Assembly (NCBI GenBank): GCA_016169945.1
Contig: JADLSH010000035.1
Span: forward strand, 434,001 to 498,000
Direction of reading: 5' to 3'
Length of the DNA: 64,000 nucleotides
Origin: Trachythela sp. YZ-2020
Taxonomy: Eukaryota; Cnidaria; Anthozoa; Malacalcyonacea; Clavulariidae
Position numbers and translations under genes: made by a program. Below, piece by piece: positions 35,698 to 48,775 of this stretch; the first letter of the stretch is position 1, and each line of letters starts with the position of its first letter. The notes beneath the pieces are model-generated. The model saw only the letters and a program-made list of their open reading frames with translations. It had not been told where the DNA came from and searched no databases.

Positions 35698-35817
35698 CTC
35701 GAAAATAATGTCTAAATCATTGGGATTAACTTCGTCGTCAAGATCGACCCTGCATCGTTTGCGTCTGTTAAAAATGTCGATTTTGGAACGACGATACTTG
35801 TGTCCACTTCGTACTGT
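35698..35817 (-). pseudogene. CACTA/EnSpm-like transposase, first recognisable exon
   Basis: The open minus-strand stretch contains SGHKYRRSKIDIFNRRKRCR and VDLDDEVNPNDLDIIFE and ends at a GTTAGT donor in phase 0. A stop lies at 35818-35820 and there is no ATG, so the true start is lost or on another exon. The basic-then-acidic order is as expected at the N-terminus. Confidence 0.5.
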
Positions 35818-35818
35818 T

Positions 35819-36167
35819 TATAGGGGCCCCTACGAACCACCTTCTGTAAAATTACTTCAGAAAGTGCTGTTTGTTTTGTGAAATCAGGATTCGTCAACGC
35901 TAGCTCGATATTCCAGCTGTGTTTTGCATTGTGAAATCGGAGAAGCTATAGTCTGCGGGGCAGCCTGCCTCGCAGGCTAGAGACACGCCAAAGAGCTTTG
36001 ACTGGACAGCACCATAGCAACGCATGCACAGGCGGCTAATCAGATGGCTTGTGCAAATATCTCACTCGCGGAAACTTGCGCGGCAGATTCAAAACCTTCT
36101 GAAACTCAGTGCGATTGGTTTGGTATATTCGAAGTTGATATTTCAAGTCTAAATTTGCGATAATACA
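35819..36167. promoter_or_regulatory. Divergent intergenic region
   Basis: It separates the minus-strand transposase pseudogene from the plus-strand exon at 36168. It is relatively GC-rich (35940-36010). It could hold a shared promoter, but I see no clear TATA box. Confidence 0.3.
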
Positions 36168-36385
36168 ATGAAATTTGCGTTGTTTGAATTCAGCGAAGAT
36201 AGCGGCTGTGCAGTAGGCGAAAGTGACTGGAAACGAAGACTGGGTATCGAGCGACGAAGTTATAGTGCGCTGGCCACAGCAAAAGGATTACCTAAAATGG
36301 TCCAGTAAAAATGGTATTAAAGCCCTAAGTGAGTCAGAAACGGGTGACACCAGAACGTATGTCGCCAAAGTCTTGAAGTTCAGTG
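36168..36385 (+). CDS. First exon of an unidentified gene (frame broken)
   Basis: ATG at 36168 opens MKFALFEFSEDSGCAVGESD. After a small insertion the protein continues WVSSDEVIVRWPQQKDYLKW, then SSKNGIKALSESETGDTRTY and VAKVLKFS, to a GTAAAT donor. The frame break is explained by a 13-base imperfect tandem duplication (AAACGAAGACTGG) near 36231; without it the reading frame is continuous. N-termini of this form (MKFALxEF...W...WP) are known to me from cnidarian BEN-domain or transposon-associated proteins, but I cannot name the function. The exon ends in phase 1, which fits the exon at 50425. Confidence 0.55.
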
Positions 36386-36521
36386 GTAAATTGGTACAAA
36401 CTAGTGAGTTTCTTCATTAAATTTTTAACCAAATTTTGACTAAACGCGCATTTTCCGTTTACAGGCGTCCGTGACATGTGGTTTGCTGCCATGGCCCCCA
36501 TGCAAAAGATTGGGGCCATTT

Positions 36522-36536
36522 GGGGGGGGGGGGGGG
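36522..36536. repeat. Poly(G) run
   Basis: Fifteen consecutive G residues, a likely spot for length errors or G-quadruplex formation. Confidence 0.95.
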
Positions 36537-37578
36537 TAAAAAAGGATATCAGATAATTTTATTTGGTATCTGTCCATACAACTTTTATTCACAATAAATA
36601 ATGGTTACACATTTCATGTCAGGCGGTTCGCTAGAATCTAGCAAGTATAATTACTATCAGATTGGTCAGAGGGCACAGTAATTATACTGCCAGATTGGCC
36701 AATCTTTCCAATCTCGCATCTCAATCTAAAGACTAGCGCCAGTCTGCGAATATTGCTATGACAGCGCGTTCAAAATGGCGGATTAAACGAGCGTAGCTGG
36801 CTTAAGCTGCGTAATATTTTAAACAAGAACATTACATCGGATCATCTGATTATTTTTTAACTTTAAAATCAACACAATGTTTTGTCCTTGAAATTTGCTG
36901 TATGTTATCAAATGTAATCTACTTTGTTTGATCGATATACGGGTAATTTTGTATCTTACAAATTTGTGCACAAATGATATAAATTTATAATATAAGTATA
37001 AATCGTTATGTCTATCTACTGGATATTAAAAATTACCATTCCGTTGTGTGTGGAATGCAAATGAAACGTGTTAATTCAAGTTAAAATACAGCTTTTATAT
37101 TAGGAGTTTGAAAATTAGCGTTATATTTCAGTGAGTGAGTTTATATTGAGTATGAAAAATAGAAGTTATACTATCTTATATATTAAAAGCAGACTTAATA
37201 GAACCAAATCAAATTCAAATTCGAATGTAATATGGTCTGAAATTATATAGGAGTTTGAAAATTAGAGTTTTATTCCCTTGAGTATAGAAGTTATTAAGAG
37301 ATTCCAATCCCAAGTGGTATAAATAGTCACATTGGAATTAGATTTTTCTCCTATCTTGTATTATTGTATATTAGCAGATTTAATAGAGATTTTTAATTTA
37401 ACTCCAAATCCGCATATTGATGAACCACTATAGTAGAACCACTATAGTAGCTACATCTACAAAATATGTAAATCATTATCGCATGGATAAGCTTATTGTT
37501 TTCTTTCTAATAATTATCAGTCTGGATTACACAAGTCATGCACACAATTACGTTGTCTTGTTGCATGCTAAGCGTCAT

Positions 37579-37620
37579 GACACAGACTAAGTATAGATAT
37601 CTATACTTAATCTGTGGTCA
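37579..37620. repeat. 42-base palindrome in the FB-B arm
   Basis: TGACACAGACTAAGTATAGA continues into its own near-perfect reverse complement, centred on GATATC. It is kept in the other arm at about 49351-49395. Confidence 0.85.
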
Positions 37621-38487
37621 TGACTTTGTTTACAGGGGCATAGGAACCGGGGGAGAGGATGCTCAAGGGTCGTGCCCTTCTGAAAAATATGAGATTGAGC
37701 CGGAATTAGTGTGGGAAATAAAACAAAAATTGGAAAATCAAAGCAACGTGAATAAAGCCGCGAATATCAGCATCGTTTGATCATCATTCAGCTCCTGCAG
37801 TGGCGCATGCATGGAGACGTACCATTTGGCAGTTGGCACTGCAACAATGTTGCATCGAAACTTGCAACTGTTTCAAAGGTGCAGTGGTCTATAAATAAAC
37901 GGATCCCCCCTTCCTTTTTAAAAGAATGCTTACATATTAAAAAATCGATAATATATTAAAGAGGCAGTATCACACAAAATCGTCTATTCTATCCCCTCCC
38001 GAAATGCAGTTCGAACCACACCCTTAGATGCATGTGCCTTCGGCGCTCGATGTTGCTTCCATACAAGTAAAGAGAGCCCCCTTCTTATCAATTTAGTTCC
38101 ACAGCACTGTGTGTTCATCAATGTCAGACACATATTCCATTACTGTTCAGCCTCCGAAAACAAATTTACTTGAGGGTGCCCTTATTGAATGGAAAACAGA
38201 GGCTGCGCCACGGGGACGACTGTGGAGTACACGTCCTCCTAGTTCTCTTCGAATACAATTTTCTAATTCGTCCAAATCCGGTGACAAAACTGGAAGAGGG
38301 GGAACGTGACTTAATAATAATAATAACATACGTATAATAATGAAATATCATGTGTTTCGTGTACTTTATAATATTCGGAATTCTGTATAATCTTGACCAC
38401 AAAATGCGGGAAATCGTATTTCAGGGATTCTATATTTCAAATTTTGTTTATTTGCCGACATTTCTCTCTTACCAAGTTCTCTAGCGG

Positions 38488-41400
38488 AATCTCAAACTTT
38501 CAAATAATTCCAATCTCAAGTCATTTATACTATTTCAGTTTGGAATCTAATTCCAATCTCAAGTCAGTTATACTATCTCAGAGTGGAATCCAATTTCAAC
38601 CTCAAGTCATGCTCATTTATATTATCTCAGACTAAGAGTGGAATATAACTCCAATCTCACGTTATTTATATTATCTCAGCTTGCCGGGAATCTAATTTCA
38701 GTCTCTCGTCATTTATACTATCTCAGAGTGGAATCTAATTTCAATTACAAGTCATTTATACTATCTCACATTGGCATCTAATTCCAATCTTACGCCATTT
38801 ATACTATCTCAGGTTCGAATCTAATTCCAATCTCATGTCATGCTCATTTATACTATCTCATTTCGCGCCATTTATACTATCTCGGATTGGAATCTAATTC
38901 CAATCTCAAGTCATTTTACTATCTCAGATTGGAATATAATTCCAATCTCACGCCATTCATACTATCTCAGAGTGGAATCTAATTTCAATCTCAAGTCATT
39001 TATACTATCTAAGATTGAAACCTAATTCCAATCTCACGTTATTTATACTATTTCAGATTGCATTCTAATTCCAACTTCAAGTCATTTATACTATCTCATA
39101 TTGGAATATAATTCCAATCTCAAGTCATTTATACTACCTCAGCGTGGAATCTAATTTCAATCTCAAGTCATTTATACTATCTAAGATTGAAACCTAATTC
39201 CAATCTCAAGTTATTTATACTATTTCAGATAGCAATCTAATTCCAACTTCAAGTCATTTATACTATCTCACATTGGGATATAATCCCAATCTCAAGTCAA
39301 GTCATTTATACTATCTCAGAGTGTAATCTAATTCCAGTCTCAAGTGATTTATACTATCTCAGAGTGGAATATAATTCCAATCTCAAGTCATTTATACTAT
39401 CTCAGATTGGAATCTAATTCCAATCTCACGTCATTTATACTATCTCTCAGGTTCGAATATAATTCCAATCTCACGTCATTTATATTATTTCAGATTGGAA
39501 TCTAATTCCAATCTCATGTCATTTATACTATCTCAGATTGGAATCTAATTCCAATATCACGTCATTTGTACTATTTCAGATCGGAATCTAATTCCAATTT
39601 CACGTCATTTATGCTATCTCAGATTGGAATCTAATTCCAATCTCAAGTCATTTATACTATCTCAGAGTGGAATCTAATTCCAATCTCAAGTGATTTATAC
39701 TATCTCAGAGTGGAATATAATTCCAATCTCAAGTCATTTATACTGACTCAGATTGTAATCTAATTCCAATCTTACGTCATTTATACTATCTCAGAGTGGA
39801 ATCTAATTCCAATCTCACGTCATAATTTATACTATCTCTCAGGTTCGAATCTAATTCCAGTCTCACGTCATTTATACTATCTCAGAGTGGAATCTAATTC
39901 CAATTTCACGTCATTTATACTATCTCTCAGGTTCGAACCTAACTCCAATCTCACGTCATTTATATTATTTCAGAGTGGAATATAATTCCAATCTCAAGTC
40001 ATTTATACTATCTCAGAGTGGAATCTAATTCCAATCTCAAGTCATTTACACTATCTCAGAGAGGAATCTAATATCAATCTCAAGTGATTTATACTATCTC
40101 AGATTGGAATCTAACTCCAATCTCACGTCATGCTCATTTATACTATCTCAGATTGAAATCTAATTCCAATATCAAGTCATTTATACTATTTCAGATTGGA
40201 ATCTAATTCCAATCTCAAGAGATTTATACTATTTCAGATTGCAATCTAATTCCAACTTCAAGTCATTTATACTATCTCATATTGGGATATAATTCCAATC
40301 TCAAGTCATTTATACTATCTCAGAGTGGAATCCAATTTCAATCTCAAGTCATTTGTATTATCTCAGAGTAGAATATAACTCCAATCTCACGTCATTTATA
40401 TTATCTCAGATTCGAATCTAATTTCAATCTGTCGTCATTTATACTATCTCAGAGTGGAATCTAATTTCAATCACAAGTCATTTATACTATCTCACATTGG
40501 TATCTAATTCCAATTTTACGTCATTTATGCTATCTCAGAGTGGAATCTAATTCCAATCTCACGTCATAATTTATACTATCTCTCAGGTTCGAATCTAATT
40601 GCAGTCTGACGTCATTTATACTATTTCAGAGTGGAATATAATTCCAATCTCAAGTCATTTATACTATCTCAGAGTGGAATCCAATTTCAATTTCAAGTCA
40701 TGCTCATTTATACTATCTCAGAGTGGAATAAAACTCCAATCTCACGTCATTTATGTTATCTCAGATTCGAATCTAATTTCAATCTCTCGTCATTTTTACT
40801 ATCTCAGAGTGGAATCTAATTTCAATCACAAGTCGTTTATACTATCTCAGGTTCGAATCTAATTCCAATCTCAGGTCATTTATACTATCTCATAGTGGAA
40901 TCTAATTACAATCTCACGTCATTTATACTATCTCAGAGAGGAATCTAATTTCAATATCAAGTGATTTATACCATCTCAGATTGGAATCTTTCTCCAATCT
41001 CACGTCATGCTCATTTATACTATCTCATATTGAAATCTAATTCCAATATCAAGTCATTTATACTATTTCAGATTGGAATCTAATTCCAATCTCACGTCAT
41101 TTATACTATCTCAGGTTCGAATCTAATTATAATCTCAAGTCATTTATATTATTTCAGAGTGGAATATAATTCCAATCTCAAGTCATTTATACTATCTCAG
41201 AGTGGAATCTAAATCCAATCTCAAGTCATTTACACTATCTCAGAGAGAAATCTAATTTCAATCTCAAGCGATTTATACTATCTCAGATTGGAATCTAATT
41301 CCAATCTCACGTCATTTATACTATCTCAGGTTCGAATCTAATTACAATATCAAGTCATTTATACTATCTCAGAGTGGAATCTAATTTCAATATCAAGTGA

Positions 41401-43015
41401 TTTATACTATCTCAGAGTGGAATATAATTCCAATCTCAAGTCATTTATACTATCTCAGATTGTAATCTAATTCCAATCTCACGTCATTTATACTATCTCT
41501 CAGGTTCGAATCTAATTCCAATCTCACGTCATTTATATTATTTCAGCTTGGAATCTAATTCCAATCTCACGTCATTTATACTATCTCAGATTGGAATCTA
41601 ATTCCAATCTCAAGTCATTTACACTATCTCAGAGAGGAATCTAATATCAATCTCAAGTGATTTATACTATCTCAGATTGGAATCTAATTCCAATATCAAG
41701 TCATTTATACTATTTCAGATTGGAATCTAATTCCAATCTCACGTCATTTATACTATCTCAGGTTCGAATCTAATTATAATCTCAAGTCATTTATATTATT
41801 TCAGAGTGGAATATAATTCCAATCTCAAGTCATTTATACTATCTCAGAGTGGAATCTAAATCCAATCTCAAGTCATTTACACTATCTCAGAGAGAAATCT
41901 AATTTCAATCTCAAGCGATTTATACTATCTCAGATTGGAATCTAATTCCAATCTCACGTCATTTATACTATCTCAGGTTCGAATCTAATTACAATATCAA
42001 GTCATTTATACTATCTCAGAGTGGAATCTAATTTCAATCTCAAGTGATTTATACTATCTCAGAGTGGAATATAATTCCAATCTCAAGTCATTTATACTAT
42101 CTCAGATTGTAATCTAATTCCAATCTCACGTCATTTATACTATCTCTCAGGTTCGAATCTAATTCCAATCTCACGTCATTTATATTATTTCAGCTTGGAA
42201 TCTAATTCCAATCTCACGTCATTTATACTATCTCAGATTGGAATCTAATTCCAATCTCAAGTTATTTATACTATCTCAGAGTGGAATCTAATTCCAATTT
42301 CAAGTCACGCTCATTTTTTTGTCTCAGATTGAAATCTAATTCCAATATCAAGCCATTTATACTATTTCAGATTCGAATCTATTTCCAATCTTACGTCATT
42401 TATACTATATCAGGTTCGCATCTAATTACAATCTCAAGTCATTTATACTATCTCAGAATGGAATCTAATTTCAATCTCAAGTGATTTATACTATCTCAGA
42501 GTGGAATGTAATTCCAATCTCACGTCATTTATACTATCTCTGATTGGAATCTAATTCCAATCTCATGTCATTTATACTATTTCAGATGGGAATCTACTGC
42601 CAATATCACGTCATTCGTACTATTTCAGATCGGAATCTAATTCCAATCTCACGTCATTTATACTATCTCAGATGGGAATCTAATTCCAACCTCAAGTCAT
42701 TTATACTATCTCAGACTGGAATCTAATTACAATCTCAAGTCATTTATATTATTTCAGAGTGGAATATTATTCCAATCTCAAGTCATTTATACTATCTCAG
42801 AGTGGAATCTAATTCCAATCTCACGTCATTTATTCTATTTCAGAGTGGAATATAATTCCAATCTCAAGTCATTTATACTATCTCAGACTAGAATCCAATT
42901 CCAATCTCAAGTCATTTACACTATCTCAGAGAGAAATCTAATTTCAATCTCAAGCGATTTATACTATCTTAGATTGGAATCTAATTCCAATCTCACGTAA
43001 TTTATACTATCTCAG
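38488..43015. repeat. 43-bp satellite, left array (~105 units)
   Basis: The consensus unit is TCTAATTCCAATCTCAAGTC followed by ATTTATACTATCTCAGATTGGAA. Each junction forms a 9-bp dyad GATTGGAAT-CTA-ATTCCAATC. Variants (GGTTCGAA, AGAGTGGAA, CACGTCAT) are interspersed. A block of about 647 bp (15 units) at 41114 recurs at 41761. 43 is not a multiple of three, so long stop-free frames arise by chance and are not genes. Confidence 0.95.
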
Positions 43016-46000
43016 GTTGTATAAATCACTTGAGATTGAAATTAGATTCCACTCTGAGATAGTATAAATGACTTGAGATTGGAATTAGATTCGAACCTGC
43101 GATAGTATAAATGACGTGAGATTGGAATTAGATTCCAATCTGAAATAATATAAATGACGTGAGATTGCAATTAGATTCGAACCTGAGAGATAGTATAAAT
43201 GACGTGAGATTGGAATTAGATTACAATCTGAGATAGTATAAATGACTTGAGCTTGGAATTAGATTCCAATCTGAAATAGTATAAATGGCTTGATATTGGA
43301 ATTAGATTTCAATCTGAGATAATATAAATGGGGCGAAATTGAGATAGTATAATTGAGCATGACGTGAGATTGGAATTAGATTCCAATCTGAGATAGTATA
43401 AATCACTTCAGATTGAAATTAGATTCCACTCTGAGATAGTATAAATGACTTGAGATTGGAATTAGATTTCAATCTGAGATAGTATAAATGACGTGCGATT
43501 GGAATTAGATTCCAATCTGAAATAATATAAATGACGTGAGATTGGAATTAGATTCGAACCTGAGAGATAGTATAAATGTCGTGAGATTGGAATTAGATTA
43601 CAATCTGAGATAGTATAAATGACTTGAGATTGGAATTATATTCCACTCTGAGATAGTATAAATTACTTGAGATTGAAATTAGATTCCACTCTGAAATAGT
43701 ATAAATGACTTGAGATTGGAATTAGATTCGAACCTGAGATGGTATAAATGACGTGAGATGGGAATTAGATTCCACTCTGAGATAGTATAAATGAGGAGAT
43801 ATTGAAATTAGATTCCAATCTGAGTTAGTATAAATGACGTGAGATTGGAATTATATTGCACTCTCAGATAGTATAAATCACTTGAGATTGAAATTAGGTT
43901 CCACTCTGAAATAGTATAAATGACGTGAGATTAGTATTAGATTCGAACCTGATATAGTATAAATGACGTAAGATTGGAATTAGATTCGAATCTGAAAGAG
44001 TATAAATGGCTTGATATTGGAATTAGATTTCAATCTGAGATAATATAAATGAGCATGACTTGAGTTTGAAATTAGATTCCACTCTGAGATAGTATAAATG
44101 ACTTGAGATTGTAATTAGATTCGAACCTGATATAGTATAAATGACGTAAGATTGGAATTAGGTTCGAATCTGAAATAGTATATAAATGGCTTGATATTGG
44201 AATTAGATTTCAATCTGAGATAATATAAATGGGGCGAAATTGAGATAGTATAAATGAGCATGACGTGAGATTGGAATTAGATTCCAATCTGAGATAGTGT
44301 AAATCACTTCAGATTGAAATTAGATTCCACTCTGAGATAGTATAAATGACTTGAGATTGGAATTAGATTACAATCTGAGATAGTATAAATGACGTGATAT
44401 TGGAATTAGATTCCCATCTGAAATAGTATAAATGACATGAGATTGGAATTAGATTCCAATCTGAGATAGTATAAATGACGTGAGATTGGAATTACTTTCC
44501 ACTCTGAGATAGTGTAAATCACTTGAGATTGAAATTAGATTCCACTCTGAGATAGTATAAATGACTTGAGATTGTAATTAGATTCTAACTTGATATAGTA
44601 TAAATGACGTAAGATTGGAATAAGGTTCGAATCTGAAATAGTATATAAATGGCTTGATATTGGAATTAGATTTCAATCTGAGGTAATATAAATGGGGCGA
44701 AATTGAGATAGTATAAATGAGCATGACGAGAGATTGGAATTAGATTCCAATCTGAGATAGTATAAATCACTTCAGATTGAAATTAGATTCCACTCTGAGA
44801 TAGTATAAATGACTTGAGATTGGAATTAGATTCCAATCTGAAATAGTATAAATGACGTGAGATTGGAATTAGATTTCAATCTGAGATAATATAAATGAGC
44901 ATGACTTGAGATTGGAATTAGATTCCACTCTGAGATAGTATAAATCACTTGAGATTCGAATTAGATTCCAATCTGAGATAGTATAAATCACTTCAGATTG
45001 AAATTAGATTCCACTCTGAGATAGTATAAATGACTTGAGATTGGAATTAGATTCCAATCTGAAATAGTATAAATGACGTGAGATTGGAATTAGATTTCAA
45101 TCTGAGATAATATAAATGAGCATGACTTGAGATTGGAATTAGATTCCACTCTGAGATAGTATAAATCACTTGAGATTGGAATGAGATTCCACTCTGAGAT
45201 AGTATAAATGACTTGAGATTGGAATTAGATTCCAATCTGAAATAGTATAAATGGCTTGATATTGGAATTAGATATCAATCTGAGATAATATAAATGAGCA
45301 TGACTTGAGATTGGAATTAGATTCCACTCTGAGATAGTATAAATCACTTGAGATTGGAATTAGATTCCACTCTGAGATAGTATAAATGACTTGAGATTGG
45401 AATTAGATTCCAATCTGAAATAGTATAAATGGCTTGATATTGGAATTAGATTTCAATCTGAGAAAATATAAATGAGCATGACTTGAGATTGGAATTAGAT
45501 TCCACTCTGAGATAGTATAAATCACTTGAGATTGGAATTAGATTCCACTCTGAGATAGTATAAATGACTTGAGATTGGAATTAGATTCCAATCTGAAATA
45601 GTAAAAGTGGCTTGATATTTGAATTAGATTTCAATCTGAGAAAATATAAATGAGCATGACTTGAGATTGGAATTAGATTCCAATCTGAGATAGTATAAAT
45701 CACTTGAGATTGGATTTAGATTCCACTCTGAGATAGTATAAATGACTTGAGATTGGAATTAGATTCCAATCTGAAATAGTATAAATGGCTTGATATTGGA
45801 ATTAGATTTCAATCTGAGATAATATAAATGAGCATGACTTGAGTTTGGAATTAGATTCCACTCTGAGATAGTATAAATCACTTGAGATTGGAATTATATT
45901 CCACTCTGAGATAGTATAAATGACTTGAGATTGGAATTAGATTCCAATCTGAAATAGTAAAAATGGCTTGATATTGGAATTAGATTTCAATCTGAGATAA

Positions 46001-48775
46001 TATAAATGAGCATGACTTGAGATTGGAATTAGATTCCAATCTGAGATAGTATAAATCACTTCAGATTGAAATTAGATTCCACTCTGAGATAGTATAAATG
46101 ACTTGAGATTGGAATTAGATTCCAATATGAGATAGTATAAACGACGTGAGATTGGAATTAGATTACAATCTGAGATAGTATAAATGACGTGAGATTGGAC
46201 TACATTCCACTCTGAGATAGTGTAAATCACTTGAGATTGAAATTAGATTCCACTCTGGGATAGTATAAATGACTTGAGATTGTAATTAGATTCGAACCTG
46301 ATATAGTATAAATGACGTAAGATTGGAATTAGGTTCGAATCTGAAATAGTATATAAATGGCTTGATATTGGAATTAGATTTCAATCTGAGATAATATAAA
46401 TGGGGCGAAATTGAGATAGTATAAATGAGCATGACGTGAGATTGGAATTAGATTCCAATCTGAGATAGTATAAATCACTTCAGATTGAAATTAGATTCCA
46501 CTCTGAGATAGTATAAATGACTTGAGATTGGAATTAGATTCCAATCTGAAATAGTATAAATGACGTGAGATTGGAATTAGATTTCAATCTGAGATAATAT
46601 AAATGAGCATGACTTGAGATTGGAATTAGATTCCACTCTGAGATAGTATAAATCACTTGAGATTGGAATGAGATTCCACTCTGAGATAGTATAAATGACT
46701 TGAGATTGGAATTAGATTCCAATCTGAAATAGTATAAATGGCTTGATATTGGAATTACATTTCAATCTGAGATAATATAAATGAGCATGACTTGAGATTG
46801 GAATTAGATTCCACTCTGAGATAGTATAAATCACTTGAGATTGGAATTAGATTCCACTCTGAGATAGTATAAATGACTTGAGATTGGAATTAGATTCCAA
46901 TCTGAAATAGTAAAAGTGGCTTGATATTGGAATTAGATTTCAATCTGAGATAATATAAATTATCATGACTTGAGATTGGAATTAGATTCCAATCTGAGAT
47001 AGTATAAATCACTTGAGATTGGAATTAGATTCCACTCTGAGATAGTATAAATGACTTGAGATTGGAATTAGATTCCAATCTGAAATAGTATAAATGGCTT
47101 GATATTGGAATTAGATTTCAATCTGAGATAATATAAATGAGCATGACTTGAGATTGGAATTAGATTCCACTCTGAGATAGTATAAATGACTTGAGATTGG
47201 AATTAGATTCCAATCTGAGATAGTATAAATGACGTGCGATTGGAACTAGATTCCAATCTGAAATAATATAAATGACGTGAGATTGGAATTAGATTCGAAC
47301 CTGAGAGATAGTATAAATGACGTGAGATTGGAATTAGATTACAATCTGAGATAGTATAAATGACTTGAGATTGGAATTATATTCCACTCTGAGATAGTAT
47401 AAATCACTTGCGATTGGAATTAGATTCCACTCTGAGATAGTATAAATGACTTGAGATTGGAATTAGATTCCAATCTGAGATAGTATAAATGATGTGAGAT
47501 TGGAATTATATTGCACTCTGAGCTAGTATAAATCACTTGAGATTGAAATTAGATTCCACTCTGAAATAGTATAAATGATGTGAGATTGGAATTAGATTCC
47601 AATCTGAGATAGTATAAATGACGTGAGATTGGAATTATTTTCCACTTTGGAATTGTATAAGTCACGTGAGATTGGAATTCGATTCCAATCTGAGATAGTA
47701 TAAATGACGTGGGATTGGAATTAGATTCCACTCTGAGATAGTATAAATGAGGAGATATTCAAATTAGATTCCAATCTGAGTTAGTATAAATGACGTGAGA
47801 TTGGAATTAGATTCCAATCTGAGATATAGTATAAATGACGTGAGATTGGCACTATATTCCACTCTGAGATAGTATAAATCATTTGAGATTGAAATTTGAT
47901 TGCACTCTGAGATAGTATAAATGACTTGAGATTGTAATTAGATTCGAACCTGAGATAGTATAAATGACGTGAGATTGGAATTAGATTCCAATCTGAAATA
48001 GTATATATTACTTGATATTGGAATTAGATTTCAATCTGAGATAGTATAAATGAGCATGACGTGAGATTGGAATTAGATTCCAATCTGGGATAGTATAAAT
48101 CACTTGAGATTGAAATTAGATTCCTCTCTGAGATAGTGTGAATGAATTGAGATTGGAATTAGATTCCACTCTGAGATAGTACGTATAAATACATATATAC
48201 ATTACATACATTATTCAGGTCACTCCCCATTGGGGCTTTTCAGTGACCGATTACATCAAGTATTTAGCTGACCTATATTATGTACTTAACCCACATTATT
48301 TATTTTTACAATTGTGATATTACTTTCCTAATCTGTCTATCCTAACCCACCCAGTCAACTTTCCCTGTGGGAGGAAACCGGAGTGCCCGGAGAAAACCCA
48401 CGACTTTCGACAGAGCGTTGACTTACTCTTTTCACGTGAGTGTGATGAGTGTCCTCAACGAGAATCGAACTCAAGACTCAGAGGTAAAAGGCGCTTGCTC
48501 TGACGACTGCGCCACCGAAGCCCACTTCAAATAATATAAATGACGTGAAATTGGAATTAGATTCCACTCTGAAATAGTATAAATGACGAGAGATTGAAAT
48601 TAGATTCCAATCTGAGATAGTATAAATGACGTGAGATTGGAATTGGATTCCAATCTGAGATAGTATAAATGACTTGAGATTGAAATTAGATTCCACTCTG
48701 AGATAGTGTAAATGACTTGAGATTGAAATTAGGTGCCACTCTGAAATAGTATAAATGACGAGAGATTGAAGCCTC
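43016..48775. repeat. 43-bp satellite, right array in inverse orientation, with 178-bp higher-order repeat
   Basis: Same monomer on the opposite strand. The marker GAGCATGACTTGAG recurs at 45118, 45296, 45474, 45652, 45830 and 46008, an exact 178-bp period: four monomers plus six bases. Larger blocks also recur, for example 45047-45235 at 46534-46722. A SINE interrupts the array at 48190-48528. Confidence 0.95.
48190..48528 (-). mobile_element. tRNA-derived SINE inside the satellite
   Basis: On the minus strand the head has a GGCGCAGTCGTCAGAGC A-box region and GAGTTCGATTCTC B-box. The body GTGGGTTTTCTCCGGGCACT is shared with the SINE at 1-182. A tail follows with AAAAGCCCCAATGGGGAGTG and TGTATGTAATGTATATATGT. 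It appears full length, about 340 bases, and is flanked on both sides by satellite monomers. Confidence 0.85.

Noticed and set aside
37538..37959. A protein gene in the FB-B arms (mirrored at 49015-49436)
   Set aside because: The two frames are kept in both arms, but with differing ends, no recognisable domain, and no more conservation than the surrounding non-coding arm as far as I can see.
38488..48775. A CRISPR-like array of about 43-bp repeats
   Set aside because: There are no unique spacers; the units are contiguous and all related. This is satellite DNA in a eukaryotic genome, without cas genes.
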